A DNA stretch of 64,000 bases from MADRE3 sp963718195 (GCA_963718195.1 CAVQYQ010000004.1:124001-188000); one strand, 5' to 3'; counted from the first letter of the stretch, positions 24,841-34,001 are shown. Notes: a model not told the origin generated them from the sequence alone. Numbers and translations are program-made.

Positions 24841-25989
24841 ATGACACGAATAATATGGAATTGGCAAAAAGATGATTGGGGAAATTTTTCCTATGATAAC
24901 AGCGAAATCGAGAAATTAGAACGAGAATATTCAAGGCAATCCGGTTTTTCGATTGGCATTGCCAGGCACCTATCACGTGAAGACCAAAACAACTTAATAG
25001 TTGAACTTGTGTGTAATGAAGCCATTAAAACATCTGAAATTGAGGGAGAATTTTTAGACCGGGAAAGCCTGCAGTCTTCTATTAGGAGAGAATTCGGATT
25101 GAAAATTTCCGATCATCACAGGGTAAAACCAGCGGAAGCCGGAATCGCTGAAATGATGAAAGATATATTCACCAATTATAACTCACCATTGACAGAAAAG
25201 ACTCTCTGCAATTGGCATGAAATGTTGATGTCCGGTAGAAGAAAAATAGAGATAGGGAAATATCGAACCCACAAGGAGGCAATGCAGGTTGTGTCGGGGC
25301 GATATGATAAACCAAAAATCCATTTTGAAGCTCCCCCATCTGCAGATGTTTCAAAGGAAATGGAAAAATTCATAGGCTGGTTCAACAAATCGGCCCCTGA
25401 CGGGAAAGAACCGATGACGCCGTTGGTTAGGGCAGGAATTGCTCATATCTATTTTGTTTCAATCCATCCTTTCGAGGACGGAAACGGACGGATCGGGCGG
25501 GGAATAGTTGAAAAATCATTGTCACAAAATATGGGTCAACCGACACTCATTGCGATTTCTTCAACCATTGACGACAGGAAAAGAGAATATTACGAGGAGT
25601 TAGCAGCCCAGAGTACAGGAAATGACTTGACAAACTGGCTTATCTATTTTGGTAAGACTATTATCAGCGCCCAAAAACAGACCATAAAGCAAGTGGATTT
25701 CATAATAACCAAAGCAAAGTTTTTCGATGCCCACAAAGAGAACCTCAATCCTCGCCAATTAAAAGTGATCACCCGGATACTGCAGGAAGGGCCGAAGTAC
25801 TTTGAAGGTGGACTTAGTGCAAAAAACTACAGAGCAATTACAAAATCTCCCACGGCAACAGCGACAAGAGATTTACAAGATCTGGTAAGCAAAGGGATCT
25901 TTACAAAAACCGGTCAGCTAAAAAGCACCCGTTACGCTTTGGATCTTTCCCCCTTCCAGGCCAAACAAGATGAAGAAAACATGACCTGA
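24841..25989 (+). CDS. Fic/DOC-family protein with DUF4172 N-terminus
   Basis: A 382-residue Fic enzyme. Residues 1-90 are the DUF4172 region, including an inhibitory helix motif (T64-S-E-I-E68-G) of the class-II type that blocks the active site. The Fic core carries the catalytic HPFEDGNGRIGR (H209-R220), and residues from about 295 form a winged-helix domain (LNPRQLKVITRILQEG). Fic enzymes usually transfer AMP from ATP to a target hydroxyl. The winged helix and the phased sites upstream suggest autoregulation. Proteins of this layout often sit inside type I restriction loci, and an hsdR remnant lies just downstream. The target is unknown. Confidence 0.92.
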   Translation: MTRIIWNWQKDDWGNFSYDNSEIEKLEREYSRQSGFSIGIARHLSREDQNNLIVELVCNEAIKTSEIEGEFLDRESLQSSIRREFGLKISDHHRVKPAEAGIAEMMKDIFTNYNSPLTEKTLCNWHEMLMSGRRKIEIGKYRTHKEAMQVVSGRYDKPKIHFEAPPSADVSKEMEKFIGWFNKSAPDGKEPMTPLVRAGIAHIYFVSIHPFEDGNGRIGRGIVEKSLSQNMGQPTLIAISSTIDDRKREYYEELAAQSTGNDLTNWLIYFGKTIISAQKQTIKQVDFIITKAKFFDAHKENLNPRQLKVITRILQEGPKYFEGGLSAKNYRAITKSPTATATRDLQDLVSKGIFTKTGQLKSTRYALDLSPFQAKQDEENMT

Positions 25990-26059
25990 CAATTAGGTGT
26001 GTGATTCATAGACATCATTTCAATTATTGATTAAAGAAATGGTGTTAGGCAACCAGAGG

Positions 26060-26331
26060 TAGAAGCACGCTTAACAACTCTCGCCTTCCAGAGACGCCAA
26101 ATGATCTGAAAAGTCGTATATATTTTGCCAGTCCCTGTTCTCATAACAAGGAGAATGCCGCTTATCTCCTCTGGCTACAGCTTGTATAGTTCGATTTATT
26201 GCTTCTGTCTGGTAATATCGAGGTTCTTTCCCTGAGCTATCAATACGATAGGGTCGAACTATTAGATTTTCGTTTTTATCCTCGATTTTGCGGTACGTTT
26301 TAAAACGTTTCCTGAGAATTTCCCAGAACTT
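26060..26331 (-). pseudogene. hsdR: Fossil of type I restriction enzyme R subunit (hsdR)
   Basis: On the minus strand, from 26331, one frame reads KFWEILRKRFKTYRKIEDK and then EPRYYQTEAINRTIQAVARG, the segment that precedes the helicase in HsdR. At about 26156 the frame shifts by one base and continues ILLVMRTGTGKIYTTFQIIW, the Walker A region (normally MATGTGKTYTAFQ) with two substitutions. Both ends run into stops. So this is about 90 codons of the start of the motor domain of an R subunit, inactivated. No hsdM or hsdS is left in the window. Confidence 0.7.
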
Positions 26332-26339
26332 TTAGAACA

Positions 26340-26675
26340 CACTAAAAACCGGGTTTATAATTAGCCATTTGAGCCACTTGCAAAATGCTCATTTTATTAC
26401 TACTACCTCGAACAACTCCTCAAACAGCTTTCAAAGTCTTGGGCCACAAATCACACCATCATTACACAGGAATTACACATAAACAAAAAAGGGTCACACG
26501 CATAAATCCTGTAACCATATGAAATTAATAGCATCTCCGGGGCGATTCGAACATGCTACACCATGACTAGGAATACCTTTTCCCTATCCCTTCAGCATGG
26601 GAGCAATCGGGAAAATAGAGAATCACAATACCGCGTTAAAAAACCGATTTTATATCAGGGTTATTCAGTTGGGAG
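26340..26675. other. Gene-free stretch between the hsdR fossil and glgC
   Basis: About 335 bases without a coding frame. A small inverted repeat TAGCAT...ATGCTA (around 26528-26557) encloses a GATTCGAAC sequence that resembles a tRNA T-loop but has no pairing stem. No clear terminator was found after the glgC stop at 26676. Probably the edge of the decayed island. Confidence 0.35.
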
Positions 26676-27941
26676 CTATAGGGCCTCTCCATCCTGAACT
26701 ATATTTGCGGTAAACATTTCTGCTTTGGCGTTGCAGCAGATGATGCAATTGCGCCCGATTCTTTTTTCTGGTGGTATCTGGGCCTTTTCTCCAACGAGCG
26801 TAATTCCGGTATAAAGATGTTTCGGATAAAGTCTGTTGGCGATATCATGGTGTTCGCCGAAACCGACCACACAGCCTTCTCCAAACTGAACCAGTTTATC
26901 GGAAACGACGAGATCCAGTGCTGCATTTTCCCCGACGTATACCTCCCTATGAAGAATTGAGTCCCTGACCACGGCCCCCTCTTCAATGACCACACCTGGG
27001 GATAATATGGAGTTAATAACAGTGCCTTTGATCACGCAGCCGGATGAAATCAGGGAATTACTTACCTTTGCCTCGCTGGTGTAGCGTGCAGCAGCCCAGT
27101 CCGCCTTTCGTTCGTCTGCCTCGACGTTGGTGCGGATATACCATTTTTCAGGGGTTAGGCCACTCTCGGGTTTGAGCATATCCATATTTGCTTCCCAATA
27201 GGCCTGGATGGTTCCGACATCTCGCCAATACCCATAAAACGGATAGGCAAACACGTTATCGTTTTCGATTGCCCAGGGAAGAATATGCATGCCAAAATCT
27301 ATTTCTGCCTGGTTACGGGAGAGGGTCTGCAACAGATAGTTTCGATCAAAGATGTAGATCCCCATGGACGCCAGATTGGTTCGGGGGACCTGTGGCTTTT
27401 CTTCCCAGTCAACGATACGGTTGTCGTTGTTGGTGATACCGGCACCAAACTGATGAATTTCGCTTTTGGGCACAACCATCATCCCCACCGTCACATCCGC
27501 TTTTTTTGACCGGTGGTATTCGAGCATCACATCAAAGTCCATGTGATAGATATGATCTCCGGACAGGATCAATACTTCATCGGTCGGGTTGGCTTCTATA
27601 AAATCGATATTTCGCCTGATCGCATCGGCGGTTCCCTGGTACCAGTCTGAATCTTTTGAACCGGTTCGCGGTGGCAGTATTGTGACACCACGACTCCTGC
27701 CGGTAAAATCCCAGGATTCACCCATGCCGAGATGTTTCATCAACGATAGCGGTTTATACTGGGTCAAGACTCCCACTTTTGAAAATCCAGAGTTCATGAC
27801 ATTACTGAGGCTGAAATCGATTATTCTATAGATTCCGCCAAATGGTACCGCTGGCTTCGCCCTGGTTGCAACGAGCAGGTTCAAGCGACTTCCAACTCCA
27901 CCGGCAAGCAGTAATACGAGGGCGTCTCCTGTTCGTCTCAT
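26676..27941 (-). CDS. glgC: Glucose-1-phosphate adenylyltransferase
   Basis: A 421-residue ADP-glucose pyrophosphorylase, the committed step of bacterial glycogen synthesis (glucose 1-phosphate + ATP to ADP-glucose). Seen: the nucleotide loop LLAGGVGSRL with RAKPAVPFGG, GTADAIRRN, LSGDHIYHMDF, the WEEKP sugar-binding Lys, YWRDVGTIQAYWEANMDML, and a C-terminal left-handed beta-helix of hexapeptide repeats. All catalytic segments are intact. Its ATG overlaps the stop of the upstream paralogue (27938-27941), so the two are co-translated and probably form a mixed complex. Confidence 0.92.
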   Translation of the reverse strand: MRRTGDALVLLLAGGVGSRLNLLVATRAKPAVPFGGIYRIIDFSLSNVMNSGFSKVGVLTQYKPLSLMKHLGMGESWDFTGRSRGVTILPPRTGSKDSDWYQGTADAIRRNIDFIEANPTDEVLILSGDHIYHMDFDVMLEYHRSKKADVTVGMMVVPKSEIHQFGAGITNNDNRIVDWEEKPQVPRTNLASMGIYIFDRNYLLQTLSRNQAEIDFGMHILPWAIENDNVFAYPFYGYWRDVGTIQAYWEANMDMLKPESGLTPEKWYIRTNVEADERKADWAAARYTSEAKVSNSLISSGCVIKGTVINSILSPGVVIEEGAVVRDSILHREVYVGENAALDLVVSDKLVQFGEGCVVGFGEHHDIANRLYPKHLYTGITLVGEKAQIPPEKRIGRNCIICCNAKAEMFTANIVQDGEAL

Positions 27942-29191
27942 TTGAGTACCCTCCCCGGTTCCACCTGTTCAACCCACTTTTCCGGACCAAGACTTGGTGT
28001 CACGGTCACCCCCTCCCCAAGCTTCGTTCCGGATGGTATCTTGTTATTCCAGCCGATAATGGTGATTTTCTTTGATGTATCGCCCTTCTTGATGCCGATT
28101 TCGATATTGTCACCATAGCTGGTGTTCACATCTGATATAGTGTTTTTAATGATACTGTTTTTGCCGATATCATTTTTAAAACAGATCACCGAATTTTCAA
28201 CAATGGAGTCGGGCCCGACATGGACACCAGGAAAGAGGATGGAGTTTTTTACCCGTCCCTCGATCGTGCAGCCATTATAGACCAGGCTGTTTCTTACATC
28301 TGCATTGTTTCCGATCAGCGCAGGTTGGTTATCCCGAATACTGCGGTGATCAAGATTGCTCCTAATCCCCCACTTCTCCATGTCAATGAGCGGATTACTG
28401 CCGAGCAGATCCATATTGGCCTGCCAGTATTCCTGCACGGTTCTGGTATAGCCCCAATAACCGTGAAACTTATATCCGAAAATTCTTTTATTCTGACGCA
28501 TCAGCCGCGGAATGATGTCTCTGCCAAATTCAAAGGAGCTGTCGGACTGGTTCTCTTCCAGGGCCCTGTAGAGCACCTCCGGTTTAAAACAGAGCACAGT
28601 CAGTGAGGACCAGTTACCCTCAGGGTTGTCCTGCTTTTCCTGGTAATTGGTCAACCTGCCACCCCTCTCTCCATCCTCGTTGTCTATTGCGGCCATGCCA
28701 AATCGATACGCCCTGTGACGTGCCACACGTTTGCAAACAACGGTCAGATCTGCATTTTTCTCATGGTGATAGTCGATAACGTCGCGGTAATCCATCTGGT
28801 AGATATGGTCTCCAGACAGGATCAGGATCTCTTCAGGGACATGATAACGAACAAAGTCAAGGTTCTTGAATATCGCATCGGCAGAACCGCGGTACCAGTC
28901 ATTTTGCTCGGAATCAATGAACGGCGGTAAAATTGAGACACCCCGGTATCTGCCGATCATATCCCAGGAGGCTCCCGTTCCGATATGATTAATTAACGAG
29001 TAACTGCGATATTGGCTCAGGATGGCGATCTGCTCTATACCCGAATTCATCAGGTTGGACAGGGCAAAATCGATCACCCGGGCGAAACCGCCAAAGGGAA
29101 CTGCCGCTTTTGGACGATAGTAGGTGAGAACATTGAGTTCGTCGGCCCGACCTCCGGCCAGAATCATCGCAAGTGTGGAAGGTTTCAGCAT
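27938..29191 (-). CDS. Divergent ADP-glucose pyrophosphorylase paralogue
   Basis: A 417-residue nucleotidyltransferase paired with glgC. It keeps RPKAAVPFGG, GSADAIFKN, LSGDHIYQMDY and the EK pair, plus the C-terminal beta-helix repeats. But the nucleotide loop reads LAGGRADELNVL, lacking the Arg of the GxRL motif, and the YWRDVGT segment reads YWGYTRT. Such loss resembles regulatory subunits (GlgD-like) or a subfamily with another sugar preference; I remember the same paired arrangement in other Desulfobacterota. It is transcribed first, followed by glgC with a four-base overlap. Confidence 0.85.
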   Translation of the reverse strand: MLKPSTLAMILAGGRADELNVLTYYRPKAAVPFGGFARVIDFALSNLMNSGIEQIAILSQYRSYSLINHIGTGASWDMIGRYRGVSILPPFIDSEQNDWYRGSADAIFKNLDFVRYHVPEEILILSGDHIYQMDYRDVIDYHHEKNADLTVVCKRVARHRAYRFGMAAIDNEDGERGGRLTNYQEKQDNPEGNWSSLTVLCFKPEVLYRALEENQSDSSFEFGRDIIPRLMRQNKRIFGYKFHGYWGYTRTVQEYWQANMDLLGSNPLIDMEKWGIRSNLDHRSIRDNQPALIGNNADVRNSLVYNGCTIEGRVKNSILFPGVHVGPDSIVENSVICFKNDIGKNSIIKNTISDVNTSYGDNIEIGIKKGDTSKKITIIGWNNKIPSGTKLGEGVTVTPSLGPEKWVEQVEPGRVLK

Positions 29192-29286
29192 GAGGTACCC
29201 GTACGTTGTAATGAGACCAGAGACTGCGTGGCCTGTACCGTCACATCTAAAACATCGTGGCCGAATCAGCCGCTCAGGAACAACGA

Positions 29287-30393
29287 TTACTTCATGTGAC
29301 GCATGGTCAGACGTTTCAGGGTTAGAGAGTTAATTTCATACTCGGTGAGTTCAAGATTTTTCAGCGGAACTTCAGCCCGAGCGGCTCCCTTATGCCCACC
29401 GGCAGAGCCAAGATGGCCAAACACACGTGTTGCCAGTTTGCCGGCACTCTTACGATAGCCGTCACATCGAAATATGACAACTAATTTATCGTTGTGTATA
29501 CCGGAGACCAACACCCAGTCGATATCTGCCACATGACTGAGAAAATCGGCGATAATCACCAGGACATCTGGACTGCGGACCTTGCCGATGTGGCTATAAT
29601 AACGGCCTTTTGAATACTTAAGTTCGGCAAGGGCAGTGCTGAAGTATTTGAGTTCGGAACGCCGCAAGTCCGTCAGTTCAAATTTTCTTACCAGGTTGCG
29701 ATTAGCTATATCAAAAAGATATCTGAAAGATATCGCATCTGAGAGCCTGGCATCCTTCTCAAAATCCTGCGTATCGACTTTGATCCCATAAAACATTGCT
29801 GTTGCCAGAGAAACTGAGGGCTTGATGGAGGCAGCGCGGAGATATTCAACCAGCATTGAGGAGGCGGCGCCATAATTGGGTCTGATATCGACATAGGCTG
29901 CCTCCCAGTCCTGACCGAGCGGATGGTGGTCGATGATTACGTCAAAATCGATTCTCTCAAAAGCCGGCAAATGGTCAGGCTGGGAATCGACAATTACTTT
30001 TTTTGTATAGTCAGATATTTTTACAGTGCCGAGCCGTTCGAGAGGAATTCTCAAACGATTCACCATTTCAACATTGTTCAATCGACTGATTTCATTCGGA
30101 TGTGCTATTGCAACGAATTTGACACGATATCTGAGTAATCGTTTAATAGCCAAGGCACAGGCCAGAGAATCGGGGTCTGCATTGATACAGACGAGGACAC
30201 TGTCTTCTTTGTCAAAAACATCCCAGAACTCTTCAAGGCGTATTTTTGCTGATTTTTTATAGGATTGCTCGCAAATAGATTGAATTCCGTTACTATTCCG
30301 TTTTCTCGCCATTAATGGTAACCGTGACAAACCGTACCGACAGGAGTACCGCACGCGTTGCCAACCCTCGGAACACCGCTGCTCACCCCTCAT
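29287..30393 (-). CDS. DHH-family phosphoesterase
   Basis: A 368-residue protein with DHH and DHHA1 domains, as in NrnA/RecJ-type enzymes that cleave short oligonucleotides or cyclic dinucleotides. Seen: the metal motif CINADPDSLACALAIK, the second Asp in VDSQPDH, the DHH motif in IIDHHPL, NYGAASSMLVEYL, and the substrate-binding GSAGGHKGAARAEV near the end. The ATG at 30393 has AAGGA nine bases upstream and is used; a start at 30312 (MARKRNS) would remove 27 poorly conserved residues. It lies 95 bases upstream of the glgC pair on the same strand. Substrate not assignable. Confidence 0.85.
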   Translation of the reverse strand: MRGEQRCSEGWQRVRYSCRYGLSRLPLMARKRNSNGIQSICEQSYKKSAKIRLEEFWDVFDKEDSVLVCINADPDSLACALAIKRLLRYRVKFVAIAHPNEISRLNNVEMVNRLRIPLERLGTVKISDYTKKVIVDSQPDHLPAFERIDFDVIIDHHPLGQDWEAAYVDIRPNYGAASSMLVEYLRAASIKPSVSLATAMFYGIKVDTQDFEKDARLSDAISFRYLFDIANRNLVRKFELTDLRRSELKYFSTALAELKYSKGRYYSHIGKVRSPDVLVIIADFLSHVADIDWVLVSGIHNDKLVVIFRCDGYRKSAGKLATRVFGHLGSAGGHKGAARAEVPLKNLELTEYEINSLTLKRLTMRHMK

Positions 30394-30863
30394 CTCAACA
30401 ATCCTTTTTTACTTCTTATCCAGATGTTGGCAGAACCGTCTAAAGGAAATCTTCCTGAAAAAGGATCTGCAATAAAGCTGTCAGCCACCTCCTGTTGAGT
30501 TATATCTCTTACGATTTCGGACGAGTAAAGAGACAACAATGCTGATCAGCGATAAATAGCACATCCGGATCACCGAACAGCAACGAAAGATCGTAGTATA
30601 CTATAATTCACCACCAAAGTGCAAGGGAGAGGTGATCGCTTAACCGATTGTAATTAATAGATAAAAAAAATACATCCACGCCGGGGGTAACAGGACGTCC
30701 CTGACTTCAGTGAATAATATCGATTACCTGCACCAATAACCCTGTTTTACGGAGGCCCTTCTTCTTGACGGAAATAACAGGTAATGGTACCTAGTGGAAC
30801 AACTATGGGGTATATCTTTCCAGGCAGAACCAGTTCCTGAAATACAGAGACGAGTATCATCAC
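30394..30863. other. Divergent intergenic region between the DHH gene and crcB
   Basis: About 470 bases without a gene. It has a perfect TATAAT at 30602-30607 on the plus strand, a ten-base palindrome GCTGATCAGC (30541-30550) and a weak inverted repeat CCTGTT...AACAGG (about 30740-30783). The -35 position before TATAAT is poor. No fluoride riboswitch consensus could be matched upstream of crcB. Confidence 0.4.
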
Positions 30864-31256
30864 ATGTTAAAAATTCTTGCTGTAGCAGTTGGCGGTGCGC
30901 TGGGGTCGGTTTGTCGCTATCTGATCGCACTATTAATCGGGCGAATCTCCAGGTACGATTTTCCCTACGAAACATTGGCGGCAAACCTCATAGGCTGCCT
31001 GCTGATCGGTCTGCTTTGGGGATATTTTGAACGGATTCAGGTGAGCAATGAATTCAGGCTGTTCATTTTTACCGGCGTCCTTGGCGGGTTTACCACTTTT
31101 TCTACGTTCGCCCGTGAAAATGTGCAGTACTTAAAGTCTGGAGAGCCCCTCTATGCTTTGACCTACCTGCTGGCCAGTAATATCTTCGGGCTGACCCTGG
31201 TTGGTGTCGGATTCATGATATCCGTGCGTTTTTTGCACTCTGAGAGGTTCTTTTAG
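30864..31256 (+). CDS. crcB: Fluoride ion channel CrcB/Fluc
   Basis: A 130-residue membrane protein with four hydrophobic segments, exporting fluoride as a dual-topology dimer. Seen: the N-terminal GGALGSVCRYL, NLIGCLLIGL with the conserved Asn, and GGFTTFSTFARE with the phenylalanines and Ser/Thr lining the pore. It is followed after three bases by an LptG-like permease gene on the same strand. Confidence 0.92.
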   Translation: MLKILAVAVGGALGSVCRYLIALLIGRISRYDFPYETLAANLIGCLLIGLLWGYFERIQVSNEFRLFIFTGVLGGFTTFSTFARENVQYLKSGEPLYALTYLLASNIFGLTLVGVGFMISVRFLHSERFF

Positions 31257-31259
31257 TCG

Positions 31260-32342
31260 ATGCATCTGCTCACACGCTATCTTCTCGCCCAGTTTACCCG
31301 CTACTTTTTCACGATCAACATCGGTTTCGTTGCTGTTTATCTGCTGATTGACTTTTTCGAGAAATATGATGAATTTGCTGAGGCAGGTAAACCGGCATCA
31401 CTGATTATTCAATTCTTTGTTTACAATATACCGTTTGTCATAGATCAGCTGGGCCCGATCCTGATCCTTCTCTCAGGTGTAATAACCCTCGGTATTCTCA
31501 ACCACAGCAACGAGCTGACAGCCCTTAAAGCGGCAGGAATCCCCCTCAAGCGAATAATCCGACCAATATTTATCGCCGCACTCATATTTACTGCGATCTT
31601 TATCGGAACAGCGCAAGTGCTACTCCCGAAAACCATTTCCATTACCAATGACATATGGTTTGAGCAGGTACGTGGTAAGGTTCCGCTCGGAATATTTAGA
31701 AACGGTCGGTATTACTTCAAGGGAAAGGAAGGTTTCTATTCCTTTCAATGGCCCAACAGCCAGGATATTGTATTTCAAAATTTCTCCTATTCGACCTGGG
31801 ATGACGACTACAACATCAAGGAGATCGTGGTAGCAAAAGTTGCCAGATGGACCAAGTACGGCTGGGCTCTCAGGGTTGGCCAGGCTCAGGTACATACATC
31901 GGAAGGTTCATTTGTCACAGAACTTTTCGGAGCGCGTCATTTCTCTTTTCCTGAGACACCCGAAGACTTCCTGATTCCTGAATATGAGTCAGCTGAAATG
32001 TCGCTGACCAGCCTTTTCTTTAATATCGAGGAACAGGAAACCGCTGCTGACAAAACAATGGCACAGGCAGAATTCTACGGCCGGGTATCCTACTTGATTC
32101 TTGGTATACCATTATTGTTACTCGGTCTGCCAATTCTCATCCTGTCGTATCGGAAGTGGGGACGTGATCTCTCTATTGCTATCCCTGTGAGCTGTGGCAT
32201 GGCATTTTTTGCCTGGGGAATTTGGGGCGCCCTGCAATCACTTGCCAAAACCGGTTATATGCCATCAATCCCGGCTGCACTTGGCGTACATATTGTTTTT
32301 TCACTCTTTGGGATATATCTTCTGAGGAAACAGGATCGTTAA
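31260..32342 (+). CDS. lptG: LPS export permease LptG-like
   Basis: A 360-residue YjgP/YjgQ-family inner-membrane protein. LptF and LptG form the membrane part of the ABC exporter that hands lipopolysaccharide to the periplasmic bridge. Seen: three hydrophobic segments in the N-terminal third, NELTALKAAGIPLKRI (the coupling helix that contacts LptB), a periplasmic beta-jellyroll region of about 150 residues, and three C-terminal membrane segments (YLILGIPLLLLGLPILIL). The choice of LptG over LptF is based on overall resemblance and is less certain. A partner gene is not in the window. Confidence 0.82.
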   Translation: MHLLTRYLLAQFTRYFFTINIGFVAVYLLIDFFEKYDEFAEAGKPASLIIQFFVYNIPFVIDQLGPILILLSGVITLGILNHSNELTALKAAGIPLKRIIRPIFIAALIFTAIFIGTAQVLLPKTISITNDIWFEQVRGKVPLGIFRNGRYYFKGKEGFYSFQWPNSQDIVFQNFSYSTWDDDYNIKEIVVAKVARWTKYGWALRVGQAQVHTSEGSFVTELFGARHFSFPETPEDFLIPEYESAEMSLTSLFFNIEEQETAADKTMAQAEFYGRVSYLILGIPLLLLGLPILILSYRKWGRDLSIAIPVSCGMAFFAWGIWGALQSLAKTGYMPSIPAALGVHIVFSLFGIYLLRKQDR

Positions 32343-32384
32343 ACAGTAATCACCATCAGCTTGGACAATTTATTTCGGGTGCAC

Positions 32385-33239
32385 ATGACTAATAACTATT
32401 CAGCTGCGCAACAGGGAGTCGTCTGGAGTGGACCATCTTCTGACCTGGATCACTGCATGGAAGTATTGCTTGAAAGGATAAATCTTTTTGAAGTACTGGG
32501 GAATGAGAAACAGGTAATACTCAAACCCAACCTGGTCGAGGCCCTTGAACCACCTGTTACGACACCGGCGTCGTTTATAGTAGCTATTGTAACGCATCTT
32601 CGCAAACACTGTCCCCATCTGAATATTATTATTGCAGATGGAACAGGGTCGCTGTCTTACGATACCTTTCACTGTTTTGATGTGCTCGGCTATCTTCCGA
32701 TAGCTGAGCACACCAATGTTTCCCTGGTTGACCTGAACAGTGAACCATCACGCCATATAGAGAACCGCGACTGCCTGCGTTGGCCCGAGATGTACCTGCC
32801 TGAGCTGATTTTCGACAGTTTTTTAATTTCAGTTCCTGTTCTGAAAGCCCATTCCATGTCACGGGTCACACTCACCATGAAGAATATGATGGGATGTGCA
32901 CCTCCTGCCCACTATCAAGGAAATGGAGGGTGGGGCAAATCATCGTTTCATCATCATCTGGACGAGGCAATCTTCGACTTGAACAGGTATCGAACACCTG
33001 ACTTTACTATTCTGGATGCATCGATTGGTATGGCGCAGGCACACCTCTGGGGACCAACCTGCGACCCGCCGGTTGGTAAAATCGCTGTTTCGTATGATCC
33101 GGTAGCAATAGACGCATACGGTACGTCACTTCTGGGAAAATCATGGCAGGATATCGGGCATATCAGGATGGCACACCAGCTCCTGGGAAGTGCTGATCCG
33201 CTTACGGTTAAAGAACCGCTGAGTGTTAAAACAACATAA
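32385..33239 (+). CDS. DUF362 domain-containing protein
   Basis: A 284-residue DUF362 protein. Seen: LKPNLVEALEPPVTTP, IIIADGTGSLSYDTF, FLISVPVLKAHSMSRVTLTM with MKNMMGCAPP, FTILDASIGM and DPVAIDAYGTSLLGK, in the order typical for the family. There are no ferredoxin-type Cys clusters, unlike many longer members. The molecular role is unknown. The ATG at 32385 is preferred over an in-frame TTG at 32361. It follows the LptG-like gene by 42 bases and ends in a terminator shared with the convergent FKBP gene. Confidence 0.8.
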   Translation: MTNNYSAAQQGVVWSGPSSDLDHCMEVLLERINLFEVLGNEKQVILKPNLVEALEPPVTTPASFIVAIVTHLRKHCPHLNIIIADGTGSLSYDTFHCFDVLGYLPIAEHTNVSLVDLNSEPSRHIENRDCLRWPEMYLPELIFDSFLISVPVLKAHSMSRVTLTMKNMMGCAPPAHYQGNGGWGKSSFHHHLDEAIFDLNRYRTPDFTILDASIGMAQAHLWGPTCDPPVGKIAVSYDPVAIDAYGTSLLGKSWQDIGHIRMAHQLLGSADPLTVKEPLSVKTT

Positions 33240-33274
33240 AAGGGGAAGAGCGTCTGGCTCCGCCCCTCCCCTTT
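33239..33274. terminator. Bidirectional terminator between DUF362 and FKBP genes
   Basis: AAAGGGGA (33239-33246) pairs with TCCCCTTT (33267-33274); an inner GAGC/GCTC stem fills the loop. It lies between two convergent genes, ending at 33239 and 33294. Confidence 0.6.
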
Positions 33275-33293
33275 GCAACTGATTACTTACAGG

Positions 33294-34001
33294 CTATTGC
33301 TCTTCTATCGCCAGCAGGTCGATTTCAAAGACGAGTACCGAGTTTGGCTCGATAACCGGTGGAGCACCGGTTTCTCCATAGGCGAGATCTGACGGAATAA
33401 CAACACGATATTTTGAGCCAACTTCCATCAGCTGCAACGCCTCACCCCAACCTGGTATTACCTGGTCTACGCCAAAGATGGCGGGTTCACCTCTTTTGAC
33501 TGAACTGTCAAACTCTGTTCCATCAACCAGTGTGCCGGTATAATCAACCTTTACCGTATCAGTTTCTTTTGGTTTTGGCCCCTCAGCAGCTGTGATCACC
33601 TCATACTGCAGCCCACTTTCTGTAACTTTAACGCCTTCTTTCTTTTTGTTTTCGTCCAGAAATGCCTGTCCTGCAGCCTTATTCTTTTCCATCATTGCTG
33701 CCAGTTGCTCCTCCTGCTTTGCCTTCATCTTGGCAGCAAATTCCTCCTGAACGGCAGCAAGTTCCTCCTGGCTCATCTTTGGTTCAGCACCGGTAAAACC
33801 ATCTTCAATACCTGATTTCAAGGTATCGAGATCCAGCTCATTTCCCATACTTTTCAAATAATTACCGAGATCGAGCCCCATTGAATAGCTGAGTTTCTCG
33901 TTTGAGGTTTTGAAGGGGGATTCTGCTGCCTTGTCATCAGCCTGAATACAGAGCGGCATCAGGAACAAACCAGCCACAAACAAACTAACTATCTTCTTCA
34001 T
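33294..34001 (-). CDS. Exported FKBP-type peptidyl-prolyl isomerase (FkpA/Mip-like)
   Basis: A 235-residue secreted folding catalyst. Seen: a signal peptide ending at about CIQA, an N-terminal dimerisation domain with helical LSYSMGLDLGNYLKSMG, a long Lys/Glu/Ala-rich helix (AAKMKAKQEEQLAAMM), and a C-terminal FKBP domain: VDYTGTLVDGTEFDSS, GVDQVIPGWGEAL, VIPSDLAYGETG and VFEIDLL. This is the FkpA/Mip architecture of periplasmic proline isomerases. ATG at 34001 has AAGGAGA upstream. It stands alone between two terminators or gaps. Confidence 0.93.
   Translation of the reverse strand: MKKIVSLFVAGLFLMPLCIQADDKAAESPFKTSNEKLSYSMGLDLGNYLKSMGNELDLDTLKSGIEDGFTGAEPKMSQEELAAVQEEFAAKMKAKQEEQLAAMMEKNKAAGQAFLDENKKKEGVKVTESGLQYEVITAAEGPKPKETDTVKVDYTGTLVDGTEFDSSVKRGEPAIFGVDQVIPGWGEALQLMEVGSKYRVVIPSDLAYGETGAPPVIEPNSVLVFEIDLLAIEEQ

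Noticed and set aside
26520..26560. tRNA-like T-loop (GATTCGAAC) as an attachment-site remnant
   Set aside because: No pairing T-stem or acceptor stem around it, and no match with the tRNA-Arg 3' end upstream.
30700..30863. Fluoride riboswitch upstream of crcB
   Set aside because: The conserved crcB-motif core and its pseudoknot partners could not be matched; GGTAATGGTACC is only a superficial resemblance.
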